Source of the DNA: JABFSS01 sp964497975
Lineage (GTDB): Bacteria; Patescibacteriota; Gracilibacteria; Peribacterales; Peribacteraceae
Direction of reading: 5' to 3'
NCBI GenBank assembly: GCA_964497975.1
Contig: CAZCFO010000001.1
Coordinates: forward strand, 62,001 to 126,000
Length of the DNA stretch: 64,000 bases
Shown: positions 24,922 through 32,204 of the stretch, piece by piece
Layout of the letters: each line of letters opens with the position of its first letter
Position numbering within the stretch: position 1 is the stretch's first letter
Notes under the pieces: model-generated
Told to the model about the DNA's origin: nothing
What the model saw: only the letters and a program-made list of their open reading frames with translations
The model's database searches: none
Program-made: the position numbers and the translations under genes

Positions 24922-25455
24922 TCAGCGCAGCTTGCAGCGTCCGGTGCACACCTGGATGCAGTTCACGTCGTTGCGGTTGCAGGAGGAGCGGCACTCGCCG
25001 GTCTCCGTGGTGCACATGCCGAGCGGCGGGCTGCACTGGTCGCTCGAGGTGCAAACGGCGCCCGTGGGCACGTTGCGGATGCGCTGATTCAGCTGGTCGG
25101 TGCAGAAGCGGTCATCGTTCCGGAAGTCATTCTGGATGTTGCGGAGGTCGTCCTTGTATCCGCGGTCGATGTCGCGGAGCTGGTTACGGGCATCGGTGTC
25201 GATGCTGCGCAACACGTTGGAACGGTCGCGGTCGTTGAGGATCCCCCACGCGTCGAACAGACGCTGACGGCGGGCCTCGATGACATTGCGCCAGTTCGTG
25301 TGATAGAAGAGCGTCGCGTCACGCAGGCGGTTTTCGCGGTTATTCATGACGGTCTGCGCGCAGAACCGGTATTCCGGATCCGAATTGCGCGCGGAGGCGA
25401 CGGCCGGCACCAGAACTAGCGTCAGCACGAGGAGAGCGATGGGGCGGCGGGTCAT
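24922..25455 (-). CDS. Secreted protein with helical stalk and Cys-rich C-terminus
   Basis: The 177-residue precursor has a signal peptide (MTRRPIALLVLTLVLVPAVA, cleaved at ASA). Residues 25-120 are charged and helical (RNVIEARRQRLFDAWGILND). Residues 130-177 hold ten cysteines (C-x-x-x-x-x-C-style spacings), which look like a disulphide-stabilised EGF- or WAP-like module. No family is recognised. A convincing terminator follows. Probably extracellular. Confidence 0.75.
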   Translation of the reverse strand: MTRRPIALLVLTLVLVPAVASARNSDPEYRFCAQTVMNNRENRLRDATLFYHTNWRNVIEARRQRLFDAWGILNDRDRSNVLRSIDTDARNQLRDIDRGYKDDLRNIQNDFRNDDRFCTDQLNQRIRNVPTGAVCTSSDQCSPPLGMCTTETGECRSSCNRNDVNCIQVCTGRCKLR

Positions 25456-25547
25456 ACGGGTCGTGGGAAGAAAACGACGACGATATTAGTACTAAAATCC
25501 AACTTTGTCAAATTTTGTCAAGAAGCCTGTCACAGGCGGGAATCGGC

Positions 25548-25553
25548 TATCCT
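25548..25553 (+). promoter_or_regulatory. -10 box of the glycosyltransferase gene
   Basis: TATCCT, preceded by GC, 7 bases before the ATG. Confidence 0.5.
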
Positions 25554-25560
25554 GTGCGGG

Positions 25561-26769
25561 ATGAAGATCGCTTTGGTTCACGAACTCCTGACAATGAAAG
25601 GCGGCGCCGAGCGGGTGCTGCGGATTGCCGCGGACCTCTTTCCCCAGGCGCCCATCTACACGCTGCTGTATGACGAGCGAAAGATGAGTGATTGGTTCCC
25701 CCGGGAAAGAGTGCAGACAAGCACCCTCCAACGCCGGGCAAATGCATTGAATCACTTTCCCCTTTCCCCTTTCCATTTTCCCTTCAACCATCATCTCTAT
25801 CTGAAGCATTTTCCGGCGGCCGTGGAGCAGTGGGACTTTTCGGGATTCGATCTGGTCCTGAGCTTCTCCTCCGCGTTCGCGCACGGCATCATCACCAATT
25901 CCGCGCCGCGGCACCTCTGCTACGTCCACTCCCCCGCCCGGTACCTGTGGGACCGCACCCACGACGTGCTGGAGCGCGCGGGGAGAGGCATGCTGGGACC
26001 GCTGCGGAAGAGCCACCTCTCGCGCACGTTCCACCCGCTGCGCATCTGGGACAGCGAAGCCGCCGACCGGCCCGACGCGCTGATCGCGGCATCCCGGGAA
26101 GTGCAGCGCCGCATCGAGCTCTACTGGCGACGGGAAAGTGAAGTGATCTATCCGCCCATTGATGACGGCTGGCTCAACTCACAACTCACAACAACCAACT
26201 CACAAAACCCGATTGTGAATTGTGAGTTGAAAACTGGGAGTTACTACCTCGTGGTTTCCCAACTCGCCTCCTACAAACGCCTCGACCTCGCCATCCGCGC
26301 CTGCAACCAGCGGAAAGCGAAGCTGATTATTGCGGGCGACGGCCCCGCGAAGCGCGCACTCGCATCGATCGCCGGACCCACGATTGAGTTCGCGGGGTAT
26401 CAGACCGATGACGAACTGAAGACGCTGTACGCGAACGCCCGCGCGGTCCTCTTCCCCGGCGAAGAGGATTTCGGGCTCGTGCCGCTCGAATCGCTCGCGT
26501 GCGGGACACCGGTGATCGCCTTCCGGGGAGGCGGCGCGCTGGAGACGCTGAATGACGGGACCGCGGAATTTTTTGACGATCCCACGCCGGAGTCGCTCGT
26601 ATCCGCGATGGACCGGGCGGAGAAGAAGACGTGGAATGCCGACGCATGCAGGGCGCGGGCGCGGGAATTTTCGCGGGGGAATTTTGAAAAAAAACTGAAG
26701 GCCGCCGTCGAGAGGATGCTGGAGACACAGCCTGTACAAACTGCAACCACGGTATCAAATAGAATTTGA
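25561..26769 (+). CDS. GT4-family glycosyltransferase with two in-frame repeat insertions
   Basis: The 402-residue GT-B enzyme has HELLTMKGGAERVL at the N-terminus, the central VSQLASYKRLDLAI strand, and the nucleotide-sugar site FPGEEDFGLVPLESLACGTP (E-x7-E type) near residue 300. Related enzymes transfer mannose or glucose to lipid carriers or glycans in envelope synthesis. Two blocks have no counterpart: residues about 65-76 (FPLSPFHFPF, a TTTCC repeat) and about 204-228 (NSQLTTTNSQ..., an AACTCACA repeat). The second parallels the insertion in fmt. The core motifs are intact, so the protein is probably functional. Start 7 bases after TATCCT. Confidence 0.9.
   Translation: MKIALVHELLTMKGGAERVLRIAADLFPQAPIYTLLYDERKMSDWFPRERVQTSTLQRRANALNHFPLSPFHFPFNHHLYLKHFPAAVEQWDFSGFDLVLSFSSAFAHGIITNSAPRHLCYVHSPARYLWDRTHDVLERAGRGMLGPLRKSHLSRTFHPLRIWDSEAADRPDALIAASREVQRRIELYWRRESEVIYPPIDDGWLNSQLTTTNSQNPIVNCELKTGSYYLVVSQLASYKRLDLAIRACNQRKAKLIIAGDGPAKRALASIAGPTIEFAGYQTDDELKTLYANARAVLFPGEEDFGLVPLESLACGTPVIAFRGGGALETLNDGTAEFFDDPTPESLVSAMDRAEKKTWNADACRARAREFSRGNFEKKLKAAVERMLETQPVQTATTVSNRI
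25753..25787 (+). repeat. In-frame repeat insertion in the glycosyltransferase, CTTTCC theme
   Basis: CACTTTCCCCTTTCCCCTTT-type units encode FPLSPFHFPF. Same theme as the insertion in tatD, but in the opposite sense to the gene. Confidence 0.7.
26171..26243 (+). repeat. In-frame repeat insertion in the glycosyltransferase, AACTCACA theme
   Basis: The left arm TCAACTCACAACTCACAACA is followed by an inverted arm (TTGTGAATTGTGAGTTGA). The translation NSQLTTTNSQ..VN.ELKT matches the fmt insertion in frame and sequence. Confidence 0.8.
26584..26652 (+). repeat. Source-like segment of the decayed glycosyltransferase fragment
   Basis: Residues TPESLVSAMDRAEKKTWNAD of the glycosyltransferase; about 58 of 69 bases match 27262-27330. 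Confidence 0.6.
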
Positions 26770-26823
26770 TCCGCGGAAAAAACGTTTACGATGTGTGGTA
26801 ATCCTCCCCCCCCTTGGATTTTT

Positions 26824-27210
26824 ATGAAGAAGTTGCTGCTCGTCATCGCTGGAATGAGCCTTGGATTGGCTATCGTTTTTGCTTTTTCCCTGCAGCAACA
26901 GCATGTGCAGGCAACGGCGGTACCGTTGGTACCGGGGACAGTCGCGGGTCAGGGTGCCTTGAGAATTAATGCTGCAGTTTCCTGTAGTTGTATGTGCCGG
27001 CGAGGAAACGACAATATTGTTCTCACGCCGGTCCCCAATATGCCTGTGAATACCCCATTGAGATCATATGTCGTTGCCGTGCCCGCAACAGCATCATGCG
27101 ACAGTCTGAATGGCATTGATTGTGCAGGCTTTACGGCCCCTGAACCGTATGAATGGAGCGTGGGAGGCCGTCTTCAGGATTGTAGCTTCAAAAAAGTGCA
27201 CCCCTTTTAA
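26824..27210 (+). CDS. Small secreted Cys-containing protein
   Basis: The 128-residue precursor begins MKKLLLVIAGMSLGLAIVFA (signal peptide or membrane anchor). It has a CSCMC cluster (about residue 59) and two later cysteines (CDSLNGIDC), with a final Cys near the end. Its composition is less GC rich than that of the neighbours, and a C8 run lies just upstream. Not recognised; perhaps acquired or fast evolving. It lies between the glycosyltransferase and a decayed copy of such a gene. Confidence 0.6.
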   Translation: MKKLLLVIAGMSLGLAIVFAFSLQQQHVQATAVPLVPGTVAGQGALRINAAVSCSCMCRRGNDNIVLTPVPNMPVNTPLRSYVVAVPATASCDSLNGIDCAGFTAPEPYEWSVGGRLQDCSFKKVHPF

Positions 27211-27261
27211 GGCTCTGCGTCCGCCGGAGGAAGGAAGACATGCCGGCGTATCAGCGGGCCG

Positions 27262-27330
27262 ACTCCGGAGTCCCTCGCATCCGCGGTGAACCGGGCGGAA
27301 AGGAAGACGTGGAGTGCCGATGCGTGCTGG
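27262..27330 (+). pseudogene. Decayed fragment of a GT4 glycosyltransferase C-terminus
   Basis: In the frame starting at 27262 it reads TPESLASAVNRAERKTWSAD, close to the C-terminal TPESLVSAMDRAEKKTWNAD of the upstream glycosyltransferase. About 84% of bases match over 69 positions, then similarity is lost on both sides. It looks like the remnant of a second, partly deleted paralogue. Confidence 0.7.
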
Positions 27331-27428
27331 GCTTCAACGACCTTGCCGATATCTACAAGTTGAGTACAGCCGTGAAGGATCACCACTCCACATTCGCTTG
27401 CCCGCGTCTTGACGGACGGTATCCTCAC

Positions 27429-28091
27429 ATGGTGCTGCGTCAACCCATCCTCTCCGCGATTCTCCTGCTCGGAATCCTCATCCCCGGAGCCGCTTCCGCG
27501 CGGCTTCCGGGCGATCTGGGCATCGGGCGGGAACACGCCCGCCGCAGCGCGCGGACGATCCGCGCGGAGGTCCATGAATCCGACACGTTCCGCAATCCGT
27601 TCCAGCCCACCGTCCGCGGCGTGGCGCTCGACCGGACGTTTACGAGCCGGCAGTACGGCCTGAAGATGCAGTACCCGTCGGCGTGGGAGCGCCAGGACCT
27701 GATGCAGTCGACCCCTCCGCTCACGCTCGTGGTGATGTTCCTCGCGCGCGAGGAACGGGAAAACGTCCGCCAGAACGTGAATCTGGTCGCCGAAGAACTG
27801 GCGTCGACCATGTCGCTGGCCGAGTACACCGAGCTGGGCATCGCCATGGAGCGCGAGTTTTTCGACCGCTACGCGCTGCTGCGGTCGGAGGATATGCGCA
27901 TCGCCGGAGTCTATCCGGGGCACCGCGTGGTCTTTACGGCGTCGCTCAACGGCGGAGACATGACGTTCGAGCAGGTGTGGGTGCTGCGGGGGCGCACGGC
28001 CCTCGTGTGGACGTTCGCCGATGCGGCGGACACGTTCGAGGAGAATGTGAAGACGTTTGAGAGAATGCTGGACACGCTGACGTTGCAATAG
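27429..28091 (+). CDS. Exported hypothetical protein (PsbP-like fold possible)
   Basis: The 220-residue precursor has signal peptide VLRQPILSAILLLGILIPGA. The mature part starts basic (REHARRSARTIRAEVHES), then has an alpha/beta region with SRQYGLKMQYPSAWERQDL and later GHRVVFTASLNGGDMTFEQV, the strand pattern seen in PsbP/Mog1-like exported domains. No active-site motif is apparent. The start at 27429 is set by the signal peptide. The convergent ruvB follows, with a palindromic repeat between. Confidence 0.65.
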   Translation: MVLRQPILSAILLLGILIPGAASARLPGDLGIGREHARRSARTIRAEVHESDTFRNPFQPTVRGVALDRTFTSRQYGLKMQYPSAWERQDLMQSTPPLTLVVMFLAREERENVRQNVNLVAEELASTMSLAEYTELGIAMEREFFDRYALLRSEDMRIAGVYPGHRVVFTASLNGGDMTFEQVWVLRGRTALVWTFADAADTFEENVKTFERMLDTLTLQ

Positions 28092-28130
28092 CTTGTGATG
28101 CGTTGTGTGGAATTTTTTACGTACATCTGA

Positions 28131-28195
28131 AAAGCAAACGAAGGAAACGACGGAAACGAGGATCCTCGTTTCCTTCGTTTGCCTCGTTTGCGTTT
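28131..28195. repeat. Degenerate palindrome, GCAAACGAA theme, between convergent genes
   Basis: AAGCAAACGAAGGAAACGAC... meets its inverse at GAGGATCCTC; the right arm reaches the ruvB stop codon. It could terminate both genes. Confidence 0.82.
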
Positions 28196-29237
28196 AAAAT
28201 AACGTCACCTGCGCTCCTTCCGGCACCTGCCTCCCCAGGATCTCGTAGGTCTTCTTGGTGGCCATGCGGCCCTTGGGCGTGCGCTGCAGGAGTCCCTGCT
28301 GCATCAGATACGGCTCGTACACGTCTTCGATGGTCTCCTCCTCTTCAGCGAGTACCGCCGCGATGGTGGAGAGCCCCACGGGTCCTCCGCCAAACGACGT
28401 GACGATGGTATCGAGGATCGCGCGGTCGACGGCATCAAGCCCCCGCTCGTCGATGTCGAGCGCGGTCAGGGTGCGTTCGACGCAGGCGCGGTCGACGTTG
28501 CCGCCCTGCACGTGCGCGTAATCCCGGACGGCGCGAAGCAGGCGGTTGCTGATGCGCGGCGTCGCCCGGCTGCAGCGCGCGATGCGGTGCGCGGCGTCGC
28601 TTTCCAGATCGACGCGCAGGAGCTGGGCCGAGCGCTCCACGATCTGCTGCATCTCTGGCAGCTCATAGAAGGAAAGCTTGAAGTGGTGCAGAAAGCGGTC
28701 GCGCAGCGGGGCACTCATCGCTCCTGCCTTCGTGGTGGCGCCGATCAGCGTGAACGGCTGCAGGTTGAGGCGCATGGAACGCGCCGTCGGTCCTTTGCCG
28801 ATGACGAGATCGAGCGCGTAATCCTCCATCGCGGCATAGAGCATTTCCTCGACGATGGGCCGCAGCCGGTGGATCTCGTCGATGAAGAGGCTGTCGCCCG
28901 CCTGCAGGTTCGTGAGGATCGACGCGAGATCGCCGGGCTTCTCCAGCGCCGGACCGGAGGTGATGCGGATCTGCGCGCCCATTTCGCGCGCCAGGATGTG
29001 GGCGAGCGTCGTCTTGCCGAGTCCCGGCGGGCCGTGAAGGAGCGTGTGGCCCAAAGGCTCCTTGCGCGACTTCGCCGCCTGGATGTGCATCAACAGATGT
29101 CCTTTGATCTTCGCCTGCCCCACGTACTCCGCCAGCGTCTTGGGCCGCAGCGACTGTTCCAGGGCGGCCTGCTCGGGTGCCGCCTCGGGACGGACGGGAG
29201 AGGCGGGGGGCGGCTGCTGGGAACGCTTGATGGCCAT
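28194..29237 (-). CDS. ruvB: Holliday junction helicase RuvB
   Basis: The 347-residue AAA+ motor drives branch migration with RuvA. It has Walker A HGPPGLGKTTLAH (about residue 70), Walker B SLFIDEIHRL, sensor 1 LIGATTKAGAMSAPLRDRF (the loop usually reads GATTRAG-LLT), and the winged-helix C-terminus VYEPYLMQQGLLQRTPKGR. The N-terminal 25 residues are Pro/Ala rich. ATG 29237 is used; TATGAT ends 9 bases upstream. ruvA and ruvC are not adjacent. The stop codon abuts a palindromic repeat. Confidence 0.95.
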   Translation of the reverse strand: MAIKRSQQPPPASPVRPEAAPEQAALEQSLRPKTLAEYVGQAKIKGHLLMHIQAAKSRKEPLGHTLLHGPPGLGKTTLAHILAREMGAQIRITSGPALEKPGDLASILTNLQAGDSLFIDEIHRLRPIVEEMLYAAMEDYALDLVIGKGPTARSMRLNLQPFTLIGATTKAGAMSAPLRDRFLHHFKLSFYELPEMQQIVERSAQLLRVDLESDAAHRIARCSRATPRISNRLLRAVRDYAHVQGGNVDRACVERTLTALDIDERGLDAVDRAILDTIVTSFGGGPVGLSTIAAVLAEEEETIEDVYEPYLMQQGLLQRTPKGRMATKKTYEILGRQVPEGAQVTLF

Positions 29238-29246
29238 GCGGTGGGA

Positions 29247-29252
29247 ATCATA
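29247..29252 (-). promoter_or_regulatory. -10 box of ruvB (leaderless type)
   Basis: TATGAT on the minus strand, preceded by GC, 9 bases before the ruvB ATG. Confidence 0.5.
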
Positions 29253-29260
29253 GCAGGTGA

Positions 29261-29352
29261 GAAGCGAAGCAAACGAAGCAAACGAGGAAAACGAGGATAA
29301 GAGAAAAATACACAAGCGGTAGTCCTCGTTTCCCTCGTTTGCTTCGTTTGCC
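29261..29352. repeat. Degenerate palindrome, GCAAACGAA theme, between divergent genes
   Basis: Left arm GAAGCGAAGCAAACGAAGCA..., right arm the inverse ending TTTGCTTCGTTTGCC, with a 23-base loop. It sits between two divergent promoters and is almost in contact with both -10 boxes, so it is not a terminator. Confidence 0.82.
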
Positions 29353-29358
29353 TATACT
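29353..29358 (+). promoter_or_regulatory. -10 box of the exported protein gene at 29365
   Basis: TATACT, 6 bases before the ATG, directly after the palindrome arm. Confidence 0.55.
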
Positions 29359-29364
29359 CACCGC

Positions 29365-29916
29365 ATGTCCCGTGCCCGTTCCGCTCTCCTCGCCCTCGCC
29401 TTCGTCGTCATATTGGTGATCCTCGGGGCAACCGACGCACTCCTCACCCGTTCCTCCTGGCGCATGCCCGGGAGCTTCGAGGACGGCGTCGCCAAGAAGG
29501 GCGAGCCCGATGTGACCGCCATCGTCCAGCGGCAGGGATTTGCCATCGCCGAAACCTCGGAGCCGCAACTCCTGCGGAATCTTCCGGTTCCGCTGCGGCT
29601 CCAGACGCGCGTGCTGCTCAAGGACAACGACCGCGTGGCGACGCTCGCCTGGGCCGAGACGCCGGACGTGAAGGACGTCTTCACGCTGCTGCGCAAGCAC
29701 CTTCGCCAAGCCTTCTCGCCCCAGATGCAGGATCTGATCGACGAAACCCAGACCGAGCCGGGCAAGCCCCCGCGCGACATGCTGTCGTTCTTTGATCTCG
29801 CTCTCCACACGGACCGCATCGTCTTCGTCCGTGTCCGGCAGCGTCTGTACGAGCTCCATGTAACCGCGGGAAAGGAGCCGCTGGTGGATGGGGTGGTGAA
29901 TGCGCTTTCGGAGTAG
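29365..29916 (+). CDS. Membrane-anchored hypothetical protein
   Basis: The 183-residue protein has an N-terminal helix (LLALAFVVILVILGATDALL) as anchor or signal. The exposed part (residues 35-183) is alpha/beta with EDGVAKKGEPDVTAIVQRQG and ends FVRVRQRLYELHVTAGKEPL. No family is recognised. TATACT ends 6 bases before the ATG. It is divergent from ruvB and upstream of rplK. Confidence 0.68.
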   Translation: MSRARSALLALAFVVILVILGATDALLTRSSWRMPGSFEDGVAKKGEPDVTAIVQRQGFAIAETSEPQLLRNLPVPLRLQTRVLLKDNDRVATLAWAETPDVKDVFTLLRKHLRQAFSPQMQDLIDETQTEPGKPPRDMLSFFDLALHTDRIVFVRVRQRLYELHVTAGKEPLVDGVVNALSE

Positions 29917-29997
29917 AAACCGAAGAAAACGAGGCAAACGATGCAAACGAGGATCCTTGTTTATCGTCGTTTCCTTCGTTTGCCTCGTTTGCTTCGA
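29917..29997. repeat. Degenerate palindrome, GCAAACGAA theme
   Basis: CGAAGAAAACGAGGCAAACG... and its inverse meet at GAGGATCCTTG; between tandem plus-strand genes. Confidence 0.8.
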
Positions 29998-30041
29998 GCG
30001 GTCCGGGAATAACTCCCATTGACCCCGATTCCTTCCATACC

Positions 30042-30047
30042 TACACT
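30042..30047 (+). promoter_or_regulatory. -10 box of rplK
   Basis: TACACT, 9 bases before the ATG of rplK. Confidence 0.5.
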
Positions 30048-30056
30048 GCCCCGGCT

Positions 30057-30482
30057 ATGGCCAAGGTCGTAAAGAAAGTCATCAAAGTGCAGGTCAAAGG
30101 CGGGCAGGCGAACCCCGCGCCTCCGCTGGGACCCGCGCTCGGCCAGGCCGGCGTGGATATCAGCGGCTTCTGCACGAAGTTCAACGACCAGACGAAGAAG
30201 GACAAGATGGGCAAGCTGCTCCCGGTCGAGATCACGGTCTACGAGGACCGCAGTTTCACGTTCAAAGTGAAGCAGCCGGCCGCTGCGACGATGATCAAGG
30301 AAGCCGCGGGCATCGAAGCGGGCAGCGGCGAACCGAACAAGAACAAGGTCGGCAAGATCACGAAGGCGCAGCTTCGCAAGATCGCGGAGACGAAGATGCC
30401 GGACCTCAACTGCGCCGACATCGAGGCCGCCGAGGCGATCATCGCCGGCACGGCGCGCAGCATGGGAGTGACCATTGAGTAG
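30057..30482 (+). CDS. rplK: 50S ribosomal protein L11
   Basis: The 141-residue protein is full length: VKKVIKVQVKGGQANPAPPL at the N-terminal domain, the PPLGPALGQAGVDI loop that contacts release and elongation factors, and the C-terminal rRNA-binding domain ending EAIIAGTARSMGVTI. It binds 23S rRNA helices 43/44 at the GTPase centre. A membrane protein gene separates it from rplA, which normally follows directly; secE and nusG are not upstream. Confidence 0.97.
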   Translation: MAKVVKKVIKVQVKGGQANPAPPLGPALGQAGVDISGFCTKFNDQTKKDKMGKLLPVEITVYEDRSFTFKVKQPAAATMIKEAAGIEAGSGEPNKNKVGKITKAQLRKIAETKMPDLNCADIEAAEAIIAGTARSMGVTIE

Positions 30483-30556
30483 AGGGCGCAAAGGGCACAG
30501 ACGACGCAGAGGACTTTCTTCTGCCGCCTCTGTTTCTTCTGTACCGTCTGTTGCCT
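30482..30556. repeat. Degenerate palindrome, GGGCACAGA theme
   Basis: AGAGGGCGCAAAGGGCACAG... pairs imperfectly with the later CCTCTGTTTCTTCTGTACCG. It begins at the rplK stop. Confidence 0.72.
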
Positions 30557-30653
30557 GTCAGATCATGTCTGTGGATGCATGCAACGCATTTCGCGTGCGT
30601 TACAGAAGGAGAAAGGCATACCATAGCCTCCACTCACCTCCTTCACCGCACCC

Positions 30654-31262
30654 ATGATCCTCTCCGCCCTGAGTATTTCGACGCTGTTCACGTTCGTCCT
30701 GCTGCCGCTCGGCGTGCTGCTGACGATGGCGATCGCCCTGATTCCCTGCCTGTTCTCGCAGGGCGCGAAGGTCGGAGCGGTGATCAAGGCGCTCTACTGT
30801 TACCTGATGCAGAGCGTCGGCGCGGCCCTCATGACCGCGGGCGCGCTTCCGGCGGTGTACGGCGTACTGGAGAAGTTCAGCATCGGGGTGGAGCGCTTCA
30901 GCGCCGAGATGTACCTGGCCCTCCTCATCGTCTTCAGCTGCGGCGGCATCCTCTTCCTCTGGCACGAACAGATCGCGGAGCGGATCGATGACGCCTCCCG
31001 CCGCGTGCCGGCCCTCCTCTTCTGGTACACCTTCAAGGCGCTGGGCATGGTGCTCTTCCTGGTCGGTCTCCTCTCCACCGTGGTGACGATGCTCCTCACC
31101 CGCCCGCTGGCCGGAACCTGGTGGCTGAGCCCGGTCGTCATCCTGCTCTACGGAGCCCTCCTCTCGTGGTGCACGCGCTGGCCCCGCGGCGGCTCGTCGA
31201 GCTTCCAGTCCATGCCCATCGGGATGAAGATGGCGCATGCGACGAAGGGAAAGAAGAAGTGA
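30654..31262 (+). CDS. Four-helix membrane protein of unknown function
   Basis: The 202-residue protein has about four to five transmembrane helices (ISTLFTFVLLPLGVLLTMAI, MYLALLIVFSCGGILFLW, FKALGMVLFLVGLLSTVVTM, WLSPVVILLYGALLSW) and a basic cytoplasmic tail (ATKGKKK). No family is recognised. It interrupts the usual rplK-rplA pair, with palindromic repeats on both sides, suggesting insertion of this gene or drift of the operon. Confidence 0.7.
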   Translation: MILSALSISTLFTFVLLPLGVLLTMAIALIPCLFSQGAKVGAVIKALYCYLMQSVGAALMTAGALPAVYGVLEKFSIGVERFSAEMYLALLIVFSCGGILFLWHEQIAERIDDASRRVPALLFWYTFKALGMVLFLVGLLSTVVTMLLTRPLAGTWWLSPVVILLYGALLSWCTRWPRGGSSSFQSMPIGMKMAHATKGKKK

Positions 31263-31270
31263 CCCTGCGA

Positions 31271-31338
31271 TCGAATCATGAATATCGAATTATGAATGGT
31301 TTTTTAGCAAGGATTCGTGATTCATGATTCGTAATTCG
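31271..31338. repeat. Degenerate palindrome, ATGAATC theme
   Basis: TCGAATCATGAATATCGAAT and the inverse (GGATTCGTGATTCATGATTC). Same theme as 1751-1818. Confidence 0.75.
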
Positions 31339-31426
31339 CCTTGCAGAGTTTCCCCGTTCGAGGCAAACTTTGCCCCTCGTGGCAGCTCTCCCAAGAGCGT
31401 TATAGACCACGTTCCCATCATTTTTT

Positions 31427-32128
31427 ATGGCCTCCAAGCGCAGTCCGCTCGCGCGGAAGAAAGGAAAGAAGTACGCCGAATGCTCGGCGCTCGTTACCAA
31501 GTCCGTCTATCCGATCGCGGAGGCGATGGAACTCCTGCCGAAGTTGAGCATCAGCAAGTTCGACGGTGCCGCCGAGGTGCACATCCGCATCAACGCCGAC
31601 ACCACCCAGGCCGACCAGCTGGTCCGCACCACCGTTCCCCTCCCCCACGGGACGGGCAAGGACGTGCGCATCGCAGCATTCGTGCCCGATGACATGATCG
31701 ACGACGCGAAGAAGGCGGGCGCCGCCATCGCGGGCAACGAAGACCTCATCAAGCAGATCACCGACGGCAAGATCGACTTCGACATCGCCGTCGCGTCGCC
31801 CAAGATGATGAAAGACCTGGGTAAGGTCGCCAAGACGCTCGGCCAGAAGGGCCTGATGCCGTCGCCCAAGGCCGGAACCGTCACCGAGAACGTCGTGAAG
31901 GTGATCGGCGAGCTCAAGAAGGGCCGCATCGAGATCAAGATGGACAAGCAGGGCATCATCCACACCGTCTTCGGCAAGATCTCGTTCGGATCCAAGAAGC
32001 TCCAGGAGAACTTCGAGGCGCTCATCGGCGCGGTGAAGGAGGCCCAGCCCTCCGGCATCAAGGGCGAGTACATCCTGACCGTCAACGTCGCCCCGACGAT
32101 GGGACCGGGACTGAAAGTCCAGCTCTAA
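31427..32128 (+). CDS. rplA: 50S ribosomal protein L1
   Basis: The 233-residue two-domain protein forms the L1 stalk and in many bacteria represses its own operon. Typical segments are KFDGAAEVHIRINADTTQAD, VRTTVPLPHGTGK, LGQKGLMPSPKAGTVTENVV and the closing GIKGEYILTVNVAPTMGPGL. The N-terminus (SKRSPLARKKGKKYAE) is extended and basic. No clear mini-helix operator is visible upstream. It ends in a palindromic repeat shared with convergent dus. Confidence 0.97.
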   Translation: MASKRSPLARKKGKKYAECSALVTKSVYPIAEAMELLPKLSISKFDGAAEVHIRINADTTQADQLVRTTVPLPHGTGKDVRIAAFVPDDMIDDAKKAGAAIAGNEDLIKQITDGKIDFDIAVASPKMMKDLGKVAKTLGQKGLMPSPKAGTVTENVVKVIGELKKGRIEIKMDKQGIIHTVFGKISFGSKKLQENFEALIGAVKEAQPSGIKGEYILTVNVAPTMGPGLKVQL

Positions 32129-32200
32129 GCAAACGACGCAATCGAAGCAAACGAGGAAAACGACGATCCTCGTTTTCTTCGTTTCCCTCGTTTGCTTCGT
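32129..32200. repeat. Degenerate palindrome, GCAAACGAA theme, between convergent genes
   Basis: GCAAACGACGCAATCGAAGC... and the inverse meet at GACGATCCTCG, between rplA and dus stops. Confidence 0.82.
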
Positions 32201-32204
32201 GTTC

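Noticed and set aside
28131..28195. Reading the GCAAACGAA palindromes simply as Rho-independent terminators
   Set aside because: They lack a consistent T run and two (7134, 29261) lie between divergent genes. Some may still end transcripts when placed after stop codons.
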